64,000 nucleotides of DNA from Elymus sibiricus (Eukaryota; Streptophyta; Magnoliopsida; Poales; Poaceae): contig CM077676.1 of the NCBI GenBank assembly GCA_039707655.1, positions 428,335,379-428,399,378 on the forward strand, given 5' to 3'. Both the position numbers and the translations under genes were made by a program. Of the stretch, positions 32,719 through 43,930 are shown in pieces (within the stretch, counting starts at the first letter, position 1; every line of letters starts with the position of its first letter). The notes beneath the pieces were generated by a model. That model worked only from the letters and a program-made list of their open reading frames with translations, made no database searches and was not told where the DNA came from.

Positions 32719-33986
32719 GATCTACAACATAAATATAGCAAAGACAACTTAGACTATTGTTCTTTAGATAATGAGTTTAGTTAATCATATTACTTAAAAA
32801 CTCCCACTCAAATTGACATCCCTCCGATCATTCGAGTGTAACATGATCCAAATCCACCAACTCAAGTCCGATCATCACGTGAGTTGAGGTGGTTTCAATG
32901 GTGAACATCTTCATGTTGATCATATCTACTATATGACTCATGTTCGACCTTTCGGTCTCTTGTGTTCCGAGGCCATGTCTGTACATGCTAGGCTCGTCAA
33001 GTTTAACCCGAGTGTTCCGCACGTGTAACATGGCTTACACCCGTTGTATGCGAACGTAGAGTCTATCACACCCGATCATCACGGCGTGTCTCGAAACGAC
33101 GAACTTTCGCAACGGTGCACACTTGGGGAGAACACAATTTATCTTGAAATTTAAGTGAGGGATCACCTTATAATGCTACCGTCGTCCTAAGCAAAATAAG
33201 ATGCATAAAAGGATTAACATCACATGCAAATCATAAGTGACATGATATGGCCATGAACTTGTGCTTTTGATCTCCATCTCCAAAGCACCGGCATGATCTC
33301 CATCGTCACCGGCATGACACCATGATCTCCATCATCTTGATCTCCATCAACGTGTCGCCATAAGGTTGTCGCGCCGACTGTTGCTTCCACGACTATAGCT
33401 AACGTTTAGCGATAAAGTAAAGCATTACATAGCGCTTAATGATTGACACGCAGGTCATACAATAATTAAAGACAACTCTATGGCTCCTGCCAGTTGCCGT
33501 ACTCATCGACATGCAAGTCGTGATATTCTATACAAAACATGATCATCTCATACATCACATATATCTCATCATGTAATTGGCCATATCACATCACAACATA
33601 CCCTGCAAAAACAAGTTAGACGTCCTCTAATTGTTGTTGCAAATTTTACGTGGCTGCTATGGGTTTGCAAGAACCGTTCTTACCTACGCAAAACCACAAC
33701 GTGGTGTAGTGATTGCTTTTTGATCTTCTAAAAGAACCCTCTTCATTGAAATCGATTCAACTAAAGTGAGAGAGACAGACACCCGCTAGCCATCTTTATG
33801 CAACGAAGTTACATGTTAGTTGAAGGAACCTGTCTCGCGTAAGTGTACGCGTAATGTCGGTCCGGGCCGCTTCATCTCACAGTACCGCCGAATCAAATAT
33901 CAACTAGTAACGGCAAGCAATATGTATACACCCACGCCCACAACTCGTTTGTGTTCTACTCGAGATCTCATCTACGCATAGACCTA

Positions 33987-33998
33987 GCTCTGATACCA
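33987..33998 (-). other. Primer-binding site of BARE/Angela element (-)
   Basis: The complement reads TGGTATCAGAGC, matching the 3' end of initiator tRNA-Met, two bases inside the 5' LTR. Confidence 0.9.
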
Positions 33999-33999
33999 C

Positions 34000-35822
34000 T
34001 GTTGGGGAACGTTGCATGGGAAACAAAAATTTTCCTACGCACACGCAAGATCTATCCATGGTGATGAGCATCTACGAGAGGGAGAGTGAATCTACATACC
34101 CTTGTAGATCGCTAAGCGGAAGCGTTAATAAACGCGGTTGATGTAGTCGAACGTCTTCGCGATCCAAATCGCCGAGCGTCCCGCGATCCAATCACGATCC
34201 TTCCGATCTAGTGCCGAACGGACGGCACCTCCGCGTTCAACACACGTACGGCTTGATGACGCCTTCACCTCCTCGATCCAGCGAGCGATGGTGAAGTAGT
34301 GGTTGAGTTCCAGCAGCACGACGGCGTGGTGATGGTGGTGAGGAACAATCTCTGCAGGGCTTCGCCAAGCACTACGGAGATTATGACGGAGGAACTAGAG
34401 GGCTAGGGTTGCCGGCACACGGCTTGGGAAATCCTGATGTGTCCCGTGTGCTAGCCCTGCCCCTCTATTTATATGTTGAGCCTTGGGGTCTAAACTTGGA
34501 GTAAAAGTCTCCTCCGGGTCGGTTTTGCCCGCACAAGGTCGGTTTGGCCCGCAGGAAAAGAGTCCAATTCGGACCCTGCCGAATCGTGTACAGCCGCGCA
34601 CAAGCGGTAGTACCGCTTCACACAAGCGGTAGTACCGCTCCGGCGGTAGTACCGCTTCACCAAGCGGTAGTACCGCTTACGCGGCAGCAAAACTACTTTT
34701 GCACTTTCCAATACCTTGTGGGCTTTATCCCTTTGGCTCATATAAAGTGTTGCTGCACCCGAACACTTCGGTAAACATCCGGAACCCCTTCCGGTGAACT
34801 TCGGAACTCTTCCGGAGATCAAAACACTATTATCACATATATCAATCTTTACCTCCGGACTATTCCGGAGATCCTCGTCATGTCCGGGATCTTATCCGGG
34901 ACTTCGAACAACTTTCGGTCACCAACATAATAACTCAATTATACTAATCGTCACCAAACGTTAAGTGTGTAGACCCTGCGGGTTCGAGAACTATGTAGAC
35001 ATGACCGAGACACCTCTACGGCCAATAACCAATAGCGGGACCTGGATGCCCATATTGGCTCCTACATATTCTACGAAGATCTTTATCGGTCGAACCTCTA
35101 TGTCAAGGATTCAGTTAATCCCCGTATGCTGTTCCCTTTGTTCTTCGGTATGTTACTTGCCCGAGATTCGATCGTCGGTATCACTATACCTAGTTCAATC
35201 TCGTTACCGGCAAGTCTCTTTACTCGTTCCGTAATACAAGATCTCGTGGCTAACACTTTAGTCACATTGCTTGCAAGGCTCATTGTGATGTTGTATTACC
35301 GAGTGGGCCCTGAGATACCTCTCCGTCATACGGAGTAACAAATCCCAGTCTTGATCCATGCCAACCCAACAGACACCCTCGGAGATACCTGTAGAGCACC
35401 TTTATAGTCACCCAGTTACGTTGCGACGTTTGATACACACAAGGTATTCCTCCGGTGTTAGTGAGTTGCATGATCTCATGGTCAAAGGAACAGATACTTG
35501 ACATGCAGAAAACAATAGCAATAAACTGACACGATCAAATGCTACGTTTACAGTTTGGGTCTTGTCCATCACATCATTCTCCTAATGATGTGATCCCGTT
35601 ATCAAATGACATCTCATGTCAATGGCTAGGAAACCTTAACCATCTTTGATCAACGAGCTAGTCAGCTAGAGGCTTACTAGGGACACAGTGTTGTCTATGT
35701 ACCCACACATGTATTTGAGTTTCCAATCAATACAATTATAGCATGGATAATAAACGATTATCATGAACAAGGAAATATAATAATAACCAATTTATTATTG
35801 CCTCTAGGGCATATTTCCAACA
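34000..35822 (-). repeat. 5' LTR of minus-strand BARE/Angela element
   Basis: 1823 bp, TG...CA in element orientation, followed on the right by target duplication CAGGC (35823-35827). Nearly identical to 26827-28687. Confidence 0.93.
34464..34472 (-). promoter_or_regulatory. TATA box in BARE/Angela LTR
   Basis: The complement reads TATAAATAG followed by AGGGGCAGGG. This is the LTR region where BARE-1 has a TATA box, and the same motif lies at 43452 in the second copy. Confidence 0.6.
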
Positions 35823-36217
35823 CAGGCATATTACGAGAGCGCGAGAACAGCCGCTTAGAGCGCTAGAGCAGCCGTTGAGAGTGCGCAAGCAGCCGACGAG
35901 AATGCGCGAGCAGCCGTCGAAGCTGCGAGGACCGCCCAAGCCGAGATCATGAAGATGATAGAAGGCGAGGATAGCTCATGATGGAGATGTACTTCTGAAC
36001 AACTAGTGCACTGCCTTTATGTGATCTATATGATCGATGCGTGTGAACTTAATTTCTATGTTGCTACGAAGGATCTAAACTTTTGCTTCCGAACTACTAG
36101 TGAACTGCATCGTGGTCATTTGTATCGTCTATGATGCTATGAAGATTGTGATGTGCCTTTGCACTATGTGATTGGATAACTATGAAATTGACTTGTCATC
36201 TTGTTTATTTATCTTAG

Positions 36218-36701
36218 ATGAAGTGGAACTGGTATGTGGTGTACACCGGGAGGAACCCAGGAGTTTATGATTCATGGGAGATATGCAAGGAACAAGTGGA
36301 CGGTTACAAGAACAGTTGTTATAAAGGATATAAGACTAAAAAAGAAGCAGAGGATCGTTATGCCAACTACGTCCGCAAAGAGAAAATCAACTATGAAGTA
36401 TGCAAGACCGTGTGGACAAGTGGACGAGTAAATAATTTCATTATCTTTATCCACTTCATTGTCATTATGGTGTTGTTGTTATCATGAGGTCTTGTATGTA
36501 TGTGACATGTTGAATGCTTCGCTGAGAGGCTATATGTACTGTCACGTCAGTTGTTGTACTCTAGTTTGTACATCTATTTGTATTGAATGTAATGTGCATG
36601 ATTGCTTACGTAATGCATATTGCCTGCTGTGTACTGTCAATTTTCAGGGTAATTTGTATTGGCTAATTGTCACGTTTGTGTGCTGGCAGATGAAGAAGTA
36701 G
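36218..36701 (+). CDS. Small protein with RNase H1 N-terminal (Cauli_VI-type) domain
   Basis: The first exon, 36218-36427, starts at an ATG directly after a TTTATCTTAG acceptor-like site. Its 70 codons contain YVVYTGRNPGVYDSW, CKEQVDGY and YKGYKTKKEAEDRY, the hallmark of the hybrid-binding domain found at the N-terminus of eukaryotic RNase H1 and in caulimovirus protein VI. A donor GGACGA|GTAAAT and acceptor GCAG|ATGAAGAAGTAG (36690-36701) would keep phase and give a 73-aa product; unspliced reading ends at 36487. No RNase H catalytic domain is present. It lies near the right end of the outer CACTA, about 240 bp after the alanine-rich frame, so it is probably cargo of that element. The domain is clear; the gene structure is inferred. 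Confidence 0.7.
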
Positions 36702-36911
36702 TTGTGGCGTGTGCTACAGAAAACCTGCCACAACTAATAAAACAATACAGCGGCGGGCCATATCGAACGCCCGCCACTGTTTATGTGCTACCACTGGCGG
36801 GCGGACGCCCGCCACTGATGGCGTATTAGCAGTGGTGGGCGCCCCTGAGAGGCTTGCCCGCCACTAATGGCATTTCCCCACCCGCCTCTTCTAGGCATTC
36901 CTGCAGTAGTG
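36702..36911. repeat. Right subterminal repeats and end of outer CACTA
   Basis: Inverted motifs CAGCGGCGGGC...GCCCGCCACTG, CTGGCGGGCG...CGCCCGCCACTG and AGTGGTGGGCG...GCCCGCCACT form short hairpins. The terminal GCAGTAGTG ends at 36911 and is followed by the target duplicate ACA. Confidence 0.85.
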
Positions 36912-37093
36912 ACATAGCACTTGACATCAAACAAATCAAGTTCGGTACATGATTTCAATTCAGCAGCAAACAAAAAACATTAAGGTGTCACACTCTCACT
37001 CTCAGTTCTCAATTCTCAAGTCTCAAGTCTCAAGTCACAAATAACAAGCACAAGATGATAACTAAAACAACAGACATTCCACATGATTTTTGT

Positions 37094-40000
37094 TCAGCCA
37101 TGAGTGGATGTGGACGTCACTTTGTTGGTCGACTTGGACACTTGTTTGACTTGGCCATGGAAGTTGTTTGACTTGGCCATGGAAGAAGCAACAACACCAC
37201 CATTGACCTTGCGCTTTACATTCACCTTCTCACCTAATTCTTCAATCAACTCTGCAACAAGCGTCAAGTATTCAATCAAATTTCATAATCTGCTAGCTAT
37301 GGTGATAGTGAAAAATGCAATGTGCTTTTGTTGAGATCTGCTAGCTAGGTCTAGATAATGGAGAAGTTGACAAGTAATGCTTATAAACTTCTCCATAGAT
37401 TGGTTTGGTACTGATGTATGTCATGCATATTAATATCTCTACAGTAAAAACAAATGAATGGAGAAGTTGGCTGATTGCTTTACCTTTTTCTAGCTCTTCT
37501 AATTCTTCCAAGTTCTCCTTGAGGTCGACGAGATCTATTGACCTTCTCAGCCAGTCTTGTGTACAAACTAAAGCTTGTACCATAAATGGAGTTAGAGATA
37601 TCCTAAAGTCATCAAGTATGTGTCCACTTGTGCTAAAGGCTGACTCAGAAGCCACCGTCATAATGGGGATACCAAGAATATCACGAGCCATATTTGCCAA
37701 GATTGGAAACCTAGATGAATTCTCTTTCCACCATCCTAGGATGTCAAATTTTTTGTGAGGGTCTTCAGTGTCTCCGACAAGGTATTTTTCAAACTCTGAT
37801 TTACTACTTGCACTTCCTCCACTATTATTTTGCCTCGACCTGCTTGCAATTAGTTCCTTCATCATACTTGCTCCTCCTCCTTCTATTGGTACTTGGCTAT
37901 TGGTTGGTGTTGGTGTAGTTAATCTTACTCTGTATTCTTCAAACAACTCACGAACACATTTGTTAACAGCATACCACACCTTTTCTCCACACTCGGCACC
38001 AAATATTTCCAAAGTAGTCAGCCTAGTGAAATCCGATAGGTTATACCTTGGATCAAGAGCTGCAACAACAAAAAGGAGCAAGTTGAGATTTTCCTTCTTC
38101 TCCTCCTTCTCCTTCTTCTTCCCTTTCCCTCTTTCATTCACAATAGGACCCTTCTCCTTCACATTTTCATTCTCATGCCAAGACCCCTAATATTTGTCAA
38201 ACTTGTATTTCATCCTCTCTGCCATAGCTTTTTGCAAAGGATCCGTACTGCTCATCCAATTTTGAACCAAGATGTGTACATTGCCAACCTCGAAAAGAAA
38301 CTTGTTGGAAGTGACATGAAGTGAGGATGACACACGAACAGTAAGATTATAAAAATGACCAAGAAATGCAGCCATTTTCCTAGCATTTTCACAATCAATC
38401 CCAACTGGATATCCAAATCCTCCTTTTTCTTCAGACAAGTCCAACGCATACAATGGGTCATCTTCACAATACCTTGCAAACACCTTCGCGTAGATGATGG
38501 CAGCTGATACGTCTCCAACGTATCTATAATTTTTTATTGTTCCATGCTGTTATATTATCAATCTTGGATGTTTTTATATACATTTACAGCAATTATATAT
38601 CATTTTTTGGGACTAACCTATTAACTTAGTGCCCAGTGCCAGTTGCTGTTTTCTGCCCTGTTTTTGTTTTACAGAATATCAATACCAAACGAAGTCCAAA
38701 TGCCACGAAACATTTTGGAGATTTTTTTCTGGACAAAATAAACACTAGAAGCTTCAGGAGAAGGCCAGAAGCCCCAAGGGGTACCCACGAGGCACCAGGG
38801 CGCGCCTGGGGGGGGCAGGCGCGCCCTGGTACCTCGTGGGTCCCACAGAGCTCCGTTTGACCTAATTCCACCACTATAAATTCCCAAAAAATCAGAAACC
38901 CTCAGGGGAGTCCACGAAATACTTTTTTTGCCACCGCAAGTTTCTGTTCTCGAGAGATCCCATCTGGAGGCCTTCTCCGGTACTCCGCCGGAGGGGGAAT
39001 CGATCACGGAGGGGCTCTACATCAACTATGCTGCCCTTCCGATGATGCGTGAGTAGTTTACCACAGACCTTCGGGTCCATAGTTAGTAGCTAGATGACTT
39101 CTTCTCTCTTTTTGATCTTCAATACAATGTTCTCCTCGATGTTCTTGGAGTTCTATTCGATGTAATCACTTTTTACGGTGTGTTTGTTGGGATCCGATGA
39201 ATTGTGAGTTTATGATCAGATTATCCATGAATATTATTTGAGTCTTCTCTGATCTCTTTTATGCATGATTGTTATAGCTTCGTATTTCTTCTCCGATCTA
39301 TTGATTTGGTTTGGCCAACTAGATTGATTTATCTTGCCATGGGAAGAGGTGCTTTGTAATGGGTTCGATCTTGCGGTGCTCAATCCCAGTGACAGAAAGG
39401 GACATGACATGTATGTATCGTTGCTATTAAGGGTAAAAATATGGAGTTTATTCATACGTGAGTTTATCTTGTCTGCATCATGTCATCGTTCTTAAGGCGT
39501 TACTCCGTTCTTTATGAACTTAATACACTAGATGCATGCTGGATAGCGGTCGATGTGTGGAGTAATAGTAGTAGATGCAGGCAGGAGTCGGTCTACTTGT
39601 CTCAGACGTGATGCCTATATACATGATCATTGCCTTGGATATCGTCATGATTATTTGCTTTTCTATCAATTGCCCAACAGTAATTTGTCTACCCACCGTA
39701 TGCTATTTTCTTGAGAGAAGCCTCTAGTGAAAACTATGGCCCCCGGGTCTATCTAAATCAATTACTAAAATCCTAAAAATATTGCTGCACTTTTTTTTTA
39801 TTTTTTTTTATTTTTTTGTTTCAATCTATCTATCTATCACAAACAATTTAATCTTGCAATTGACCGCCGAGGGATTGACAACCCCTCGTTTGCGTTGGGT
39901 GCAAGGATTTGTTGTTTGTGTGCAGGTACTACTAACGAGGTGTTGCGTGGTTCTCCTACTGGATTGATAACCTTGGTTTCATAACTGAGGGAAATACTTA

Positions 40001-40324
40001 CCTCTGTTGTGCTACATCATCCCTTCCTCTTCGGGGATAATACCAACGCAAGCTACAAGTAGCAGCAGCCTTCAACGTTATGTAAGTTGAGTTCCACCGA
40101 GTGCATACATCTAGGTTCAAGAATGCCTTGCTCTAAACTTTTTCTTCCAATGCCAGCTCCTTGAATTTTACCAACCAAGAAGTCCCATTCTTGATGTATC
40201 GCACAACAGCTCGGACACGTTTGATTGAAAGTTCAACTTCTTTTAGGCCATCTTGTACAACAAGGTTGAGAATATGTGCCGCACATCTCAGATGCAGAAA
40301 CTTTCCAGTTCGGTCAGTACCCAC
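37094..40324 (-). pseudogene. hAT-superfamily transposase, truncated and split
   Basis: The minus-strand coding pieces are in order. CAAHILNLVVQDGLK, followed by a VVRYIKNGTSWLVKF region, is at 40324-40133. After the solo LTR come a VFARYCEDDPLYALDL and HFYNLTVRVSSSLHV region (38500-38190), then LDPRYNL, a spacer rich in Lys/Glu, and the dimerisation region with FDILGWWKENSSRFPILA, MARDILGIP, SESAFSTSGH (about 37760-37500). A probable last exon ends at 37094. This matches the RICESLEEPER-like hAT order of RNase-H fold and C-terminal dimer domain. Breaks: loss of the BED zinc finger and N-terminus at 40325, a TAG at 38187-38189 where Trp is usual after DKY, and the LTR insertion. Intron boundaries are approximate. 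Confidence 0.85.
38505..40064 (+). mobile_element. Solo LTR (TGATACGTC type) inside hAT transposase
   Basis: 1560 bp, TGATACGTCTCC to CTACAAGTAGCA, with GCAGC on both sides (38500-38504 and 40065-40069) and no internal domain. It is related to but distinct from the LTRs at 13591 and 24210. Solo LTRs arise by recombination between the two LTRs of a full element. It separates the two parts of the hAT coding region. Confidence 0.9.
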
Positions 40325-40647
40325 CAGCCACCACTACCAGTCTACTACTGTACCACCACCCACCGGTTTCCCCGACCTACCCTGCCTCTGCTTGCTTTGC
40401 CAATTGCAGTCTTATTCTGCAGTAACTCGCTGGAGGTGCGTTAACTTGATTGGCGACGATTTATGCTTGATTCCCCATAGAAATCCCATACAAGGACACG
40501 ATGAATTCGCTTATTTGCTCGTAGATGATATCCCAAAGACAATTGTTGCTGATTAGTGTCCTCCAAGAGATGGAGAGTTGGGAAAGGGGCAATATTTTTG
40601 GCTTCACCAAACACCGAGATTGACATGAACATGATCTGGGTTTGCAG
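40325..40647. other. Junction between hAT fragment and FPG pseudogene
   Basis: No MPELPE-type FPG first exon is visible here, and hAT similarity stops at 40325. Repeats of CCACCAC and CTACTACTG near 40320-40360 have no assignment. The rest would be intron of the FPG relic, ending in the acceptor GGGTTTGCAG at 40647. Confidence 0.45.
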
Positions 40648-42108
40648 GGATGGCCGGTGTGATCTACATAAAGCGTGTTGCCGTCACAAAGTACAAGAGG
40701 CAAGTGCTCTTTTCTGCTTCGTATCTCACCTTGCGAGTTGCAAACATATTGTTTCACTAGGATAGTACTAGTAAAATTGGAGCATGTAATGAAGTGCATG
40801 TATGGTTTCAGATCAGCTGTCAACTCCACGGACGAGTGGCCCTCCAAGTACTCAAAGTTTTTTGTCGAGGTCAGGAGCCTAAGCGCAATATGCTGATTCT
40901 TTTAGGTTTTGTTTTCAATGTAGAATTACCCGTGGTTATGTGTTGCTTTTGTGGCCATGCTTGTAGAAACTCCTAAAGTTCGGATATTAGTAGTTCCTAT
41001 ATCGAAAGCTTCATACGATCCCTACTCTTGTCATATCGTTCTTGGTGAATTGTAGGATCGCTGCGAATGTGATAAGCAGGAGATGTCCTGTTCCAATAGC
41101 ACAGATCTTCCAAGACGACGAGCTTAATGAACACACTGTCAGCTGCACAAACAAACTACTCACTTAATAAAATCCATGGACATAGGTTTTCAAGTTAATC
41201 ACTCGCTCGACGGGAGTAGGAATGTTCCGAGGAATGGCAACAAATAGGATATGGAGGTCCTGGCTCACTCGCCCGGACTATAGTTAGCACCTTGAGGCCT
41301 GGGGAGTGGCTAGCACAAATAAGTTCCATGACAACTAATTAAGCAGTTAACTCCCCTATGAAAAAACAAAGTATCTCATCGATAGGTAGCTAGGCCTAGA
41401 ATTTTCCTACTGGTTAGTCCATCATCAATGTGGCTAGGAAGGAGCTCTATGGCTTGGATTTATTGTTGATGTGTCTGAGCTAATTAAATTTGAAGCCATG
41501 GCTCACTGGCTAGGACTAGAGTTAGCTCCTGAGGGCCTCATGGAGTTGCAGGTACAGAAAAGGTCTATGATATATATAAACGGATAACAGCCAACTCCCA
41601 TGTACTAAAACAGTATCTGATCAATCGTTGGCCAAGTCTGGAATTTCCCCACTAGTTAGTCCCTCTTGAAGATGGCAAAGAAAGGAGATCCACGGTTTGG
41701 AGTTATCATTGATGTCTCTAACCTGTTAACACTGGGAGCCAAGGCTCATCTGAAGTTGGTTTTGAACTTTGATGTGCCTAACCTTTTAAAATTTACGCAT
41801 TTTACAGCTTGATGATGGCTTGGAGTTTTCCTTCACTGATAAGTGGCGCTTTGCAAGAGTTCGGTTATTTGATGATGTATGTGCAAGTTTTTTTGTAAAT
41901 TATCTAGAGATGCTTGTCCTTTAAATTTTGTTCAAGTTCCCTCACTCAATTGTTGTTGGCAGCCTGAAACTATACCTTCGATTTCTACGCTAGGTCCGGA
42001 TGCTCTCTTTGAGCCAATGTCCGTTGACAATTTTGTGGACTCACTGACCAAGAAGAAGATTGGAATAAAAGCTCTTTTGCTTGATCAGGTGGTCGCCATC
42101 GAATCTAT

Positions 42109-43917
42109 TGTTGGAAATATGCCCTAGAGGCAATAATAAATTGGTTATTATTATATTTCCTTGTTCATGATAATCGTTTATTATCCATGCTATAATTGTA
42201 TTGATTGGAAACTCAAATACATGTGTGGGTACATAGACAACACTGTGTCCCTAGTAAGCCTCTAGTTGACTAGCTCGTTGATCAGAGATGGTTAAGGTTT
42301 CCTAGCCATTGACATGAGATGTCATTTGATAACGGGATCACATCATTAGGAGAATGATGTGATGGACAAGACCCAAACTACGAACGTAGCATATGATCGT
42401 GTCAGTTTATTGCTATTGTTTTCTGCATGTCAAGTATCTGTTCCTTTGACCATGAGATCATGCAACTCCCTGACATCGGAGGAATACCTTGTGTGTATCA
42501 AACGTCGCAACGTAACTGGGTGACTATAAAGGTGCTCTACAGGTATCTCCGAGGGTGTCTGTTGGGTTGGCATGGATCAAGACTGGGATTTGTTACTCCG
42601 TGTGACGGAGAGGTATCTCAGGGCCCACTCGGTAATACAACATCACAATGAGCCTTGCAAGCAATGTGACTAAAGTGTTAGCCACGAGATCTTGTATTAC
42701 GGAACGAGTAAAGAGACTTGCCGGTAACGAGATTGAACTAGGTATAGAGATACCGACGATCGAATCTCGGGCAAGTAACATACCGAAGAACAAAGGGAAC
42801 AGTATACGGGATTAACTGAATCCTTGACATAGAGGTTCGACCGATAAAGATCTTCGTAGAATATGTAGGAGCCAATATGGGCATCCAGGTCCCGCTATTG
42901 GTTATTGATCATAGAGGTGTCTCGGTCATGTCTACATAGTTCTCGAACCCGCAGGGTCTACACACTTAACGTTTGGTGACGATTAGTATAGTTGAGTTAT
43001 TTTGTTGGTGACCGAAGGTTGTTCGGAGTCCCGGATAAGATCCCGGACATGACGAGGATCTCCGGAAGAGTCTGGAGGTAAAGATTGATATATGTGATAA
43101 TAGTGTTTTGGTTTCCGGAAGGGTTCCGGAATTCACCGGAAGAGGTTCCGGATGTTTCCCGAAATGTTCGGATACGAGAACGCTTTATTTGGGCCAAGGG
43201 GTAAAGCCCACGAGGCTTAGGCAAGGTGCAAAAGGAAGTTTTGCTGGCGTCTGGGGCGGTACTACCGCTTATCGTAAGCGGTACTACCGCTACGGGCGGT
43301 ACTACCGCTTATCGTAAGTGGTACTACCGCTTGTGCGCGGTACTGCAGGGATCCGAGTTGGACTGTTTCCCTGCGGGCCAAACCGACCTTGTGCGGGCAA
43401 AACCGACCTGGAGGAGGCTTTTACTCCAAGTTTAGACCCCAAGGCTCAACATATAAATAGAGGAGCAGGGCTAGCACACGGGACACATTAAGATTTCCCC
43501 AAGCCGTGTGCGGCAACCCTAACCCTCTAGTTCCTCCGTCATAATCTCCGTAGCGCTTGGCGAAGCCCTGCAGAGATTGTTCCTCACCACCATCACCACG
43601 CCGTCGTGCTGCCGGAACTCATCTACTACTTCATCATCGCTCGCTGGATCGAGGAGGTGAAGGCGTCATCAAGCCGTACGTGTGTTGAACGCGGAGGTGC
43701 CGTCCGTTCGGCACTAGTTCATGATCGGATCGAGGGACGACTTGCGATTTGGATCGCGGAGACGTTCGACTACATCAACCGCGTTTCTTAACGCTTCCGC
43801 TTAGCGATCTACAAGGGTATGTAGATTCACTCTCCCTCTCGTAGATGCTCATCACCATGGATAGATCTTGTGTGTGCGTAGGAAATTTTTTTGTTTCCCA
43901 TGCAACGTTCCCCAACA
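42109..43917 (+). repeat. 5' LTR of plus-strand BARE/Angela element
   Basis: 1809 bp, TGTTGGAAATATGCCC to GTTCCCCAACA. Palindromic AGCGGTACTACCGCT units are near 43257-43335. A TATAAATAG box is at 43452-43460. Confidence 0.93.
43452..43460 (+). promoter_or_regulatory. TATA box in BARE/Angela LTR
   Basis: TATAAATAG followed by AGGAGCAGGG, equivalent to the element at 34464-34472 in the other copy. Confidence 0.6.
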
Positions 43918-43918
43918 G

Positions 43919-43930
43919 TGGTATCAGAGC
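43919..43930 (+). other. Primer-binding site of BARE/Angela element (+)
   Basis: TGGTATCAGAGC one base inside the 5' LTR, matching the initiator tRNA-Met 3' end. Confidence 0.9.

Larger units (their letters stand above)
26827..35822 (-). mobile_element. BARE-1/WIS/Angela-type Copia element, full length, apparently intact
   Basis: 8996 bp, flanked by CAGGC on both sides (26822-26826 and 35823-35827). 5' LTR 34000-35822 (1823 bp), primer-binding site 33987-33998 (complement TGGTATCAGAGC), leader, gag-pol 32718-28738, polypurine tract (complement CAAGTGGGAGAC) beside 3' LTR 26827-28687 (1861 bp). LTR start TGTTGGAAATATGCCCTAGAGGC, LTR length and total length fit the BARE-1/WIS/Angela group. Reading by eye, the LTRs differ only by a 39 bp repeat-unit change and one extra C near 35120, so the insertion is very young. 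Confidence 0.95.
26657..35981 (+). pseudogene. Alanine-rich cargo ORF of outer CACTA, split by BARE/Angela insertion
   Basis: An AG acceptor is followed at once by ATG 26657. The frame reads MEKPRRLVRTPTPIDG and then a helical-looking Ala/Ser/Glu repeat (SARASTESAKAYSESAQA). After codon 56 the BARE/Angela element interrupts it. Reading resumes in phase at 35828 and continues with AARAAVESA-like heptad repeats (an Ala/Glu coiled-coil style) to TGA at 35979-35981. One in-frame TAG (35856-35858) lies in the second half, so the gene was damaged apart from the insertion, unless that position is spliced out. The family is unknown to me; it may be one exon of a longer gene that also includes the RNase H1 N-terminal-like exon downstream. 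Confidence 0.55.
13104..36911 (+). mobile_element. CACTA transposon (outer), non-autonomous, with nested insertions
   Basis: The left end is CACTACTAGGAAAGG at 13104. The right end is the complement of CACTACTGCAGGAATG, finishing at 36911. The trinucleotide ACA flanks both ends (13101-13103 and 36912-36914), the 3 bp duplication expected of CACTA. Its own DNA is 13104-13585, 25738-26821 and 35828-36911, about 2.65 kb; the rest is an LTR retrotransposon with an inner CACTA, and a BARE/Angela element. Both subterminal zones carry GTGGCGGGC/GCCCGCCAC repeats in both orientations. It encodes no transposase, but has a small cargo gene with an RNase H1 N-terminal-type domain. Confidence 0.9.
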
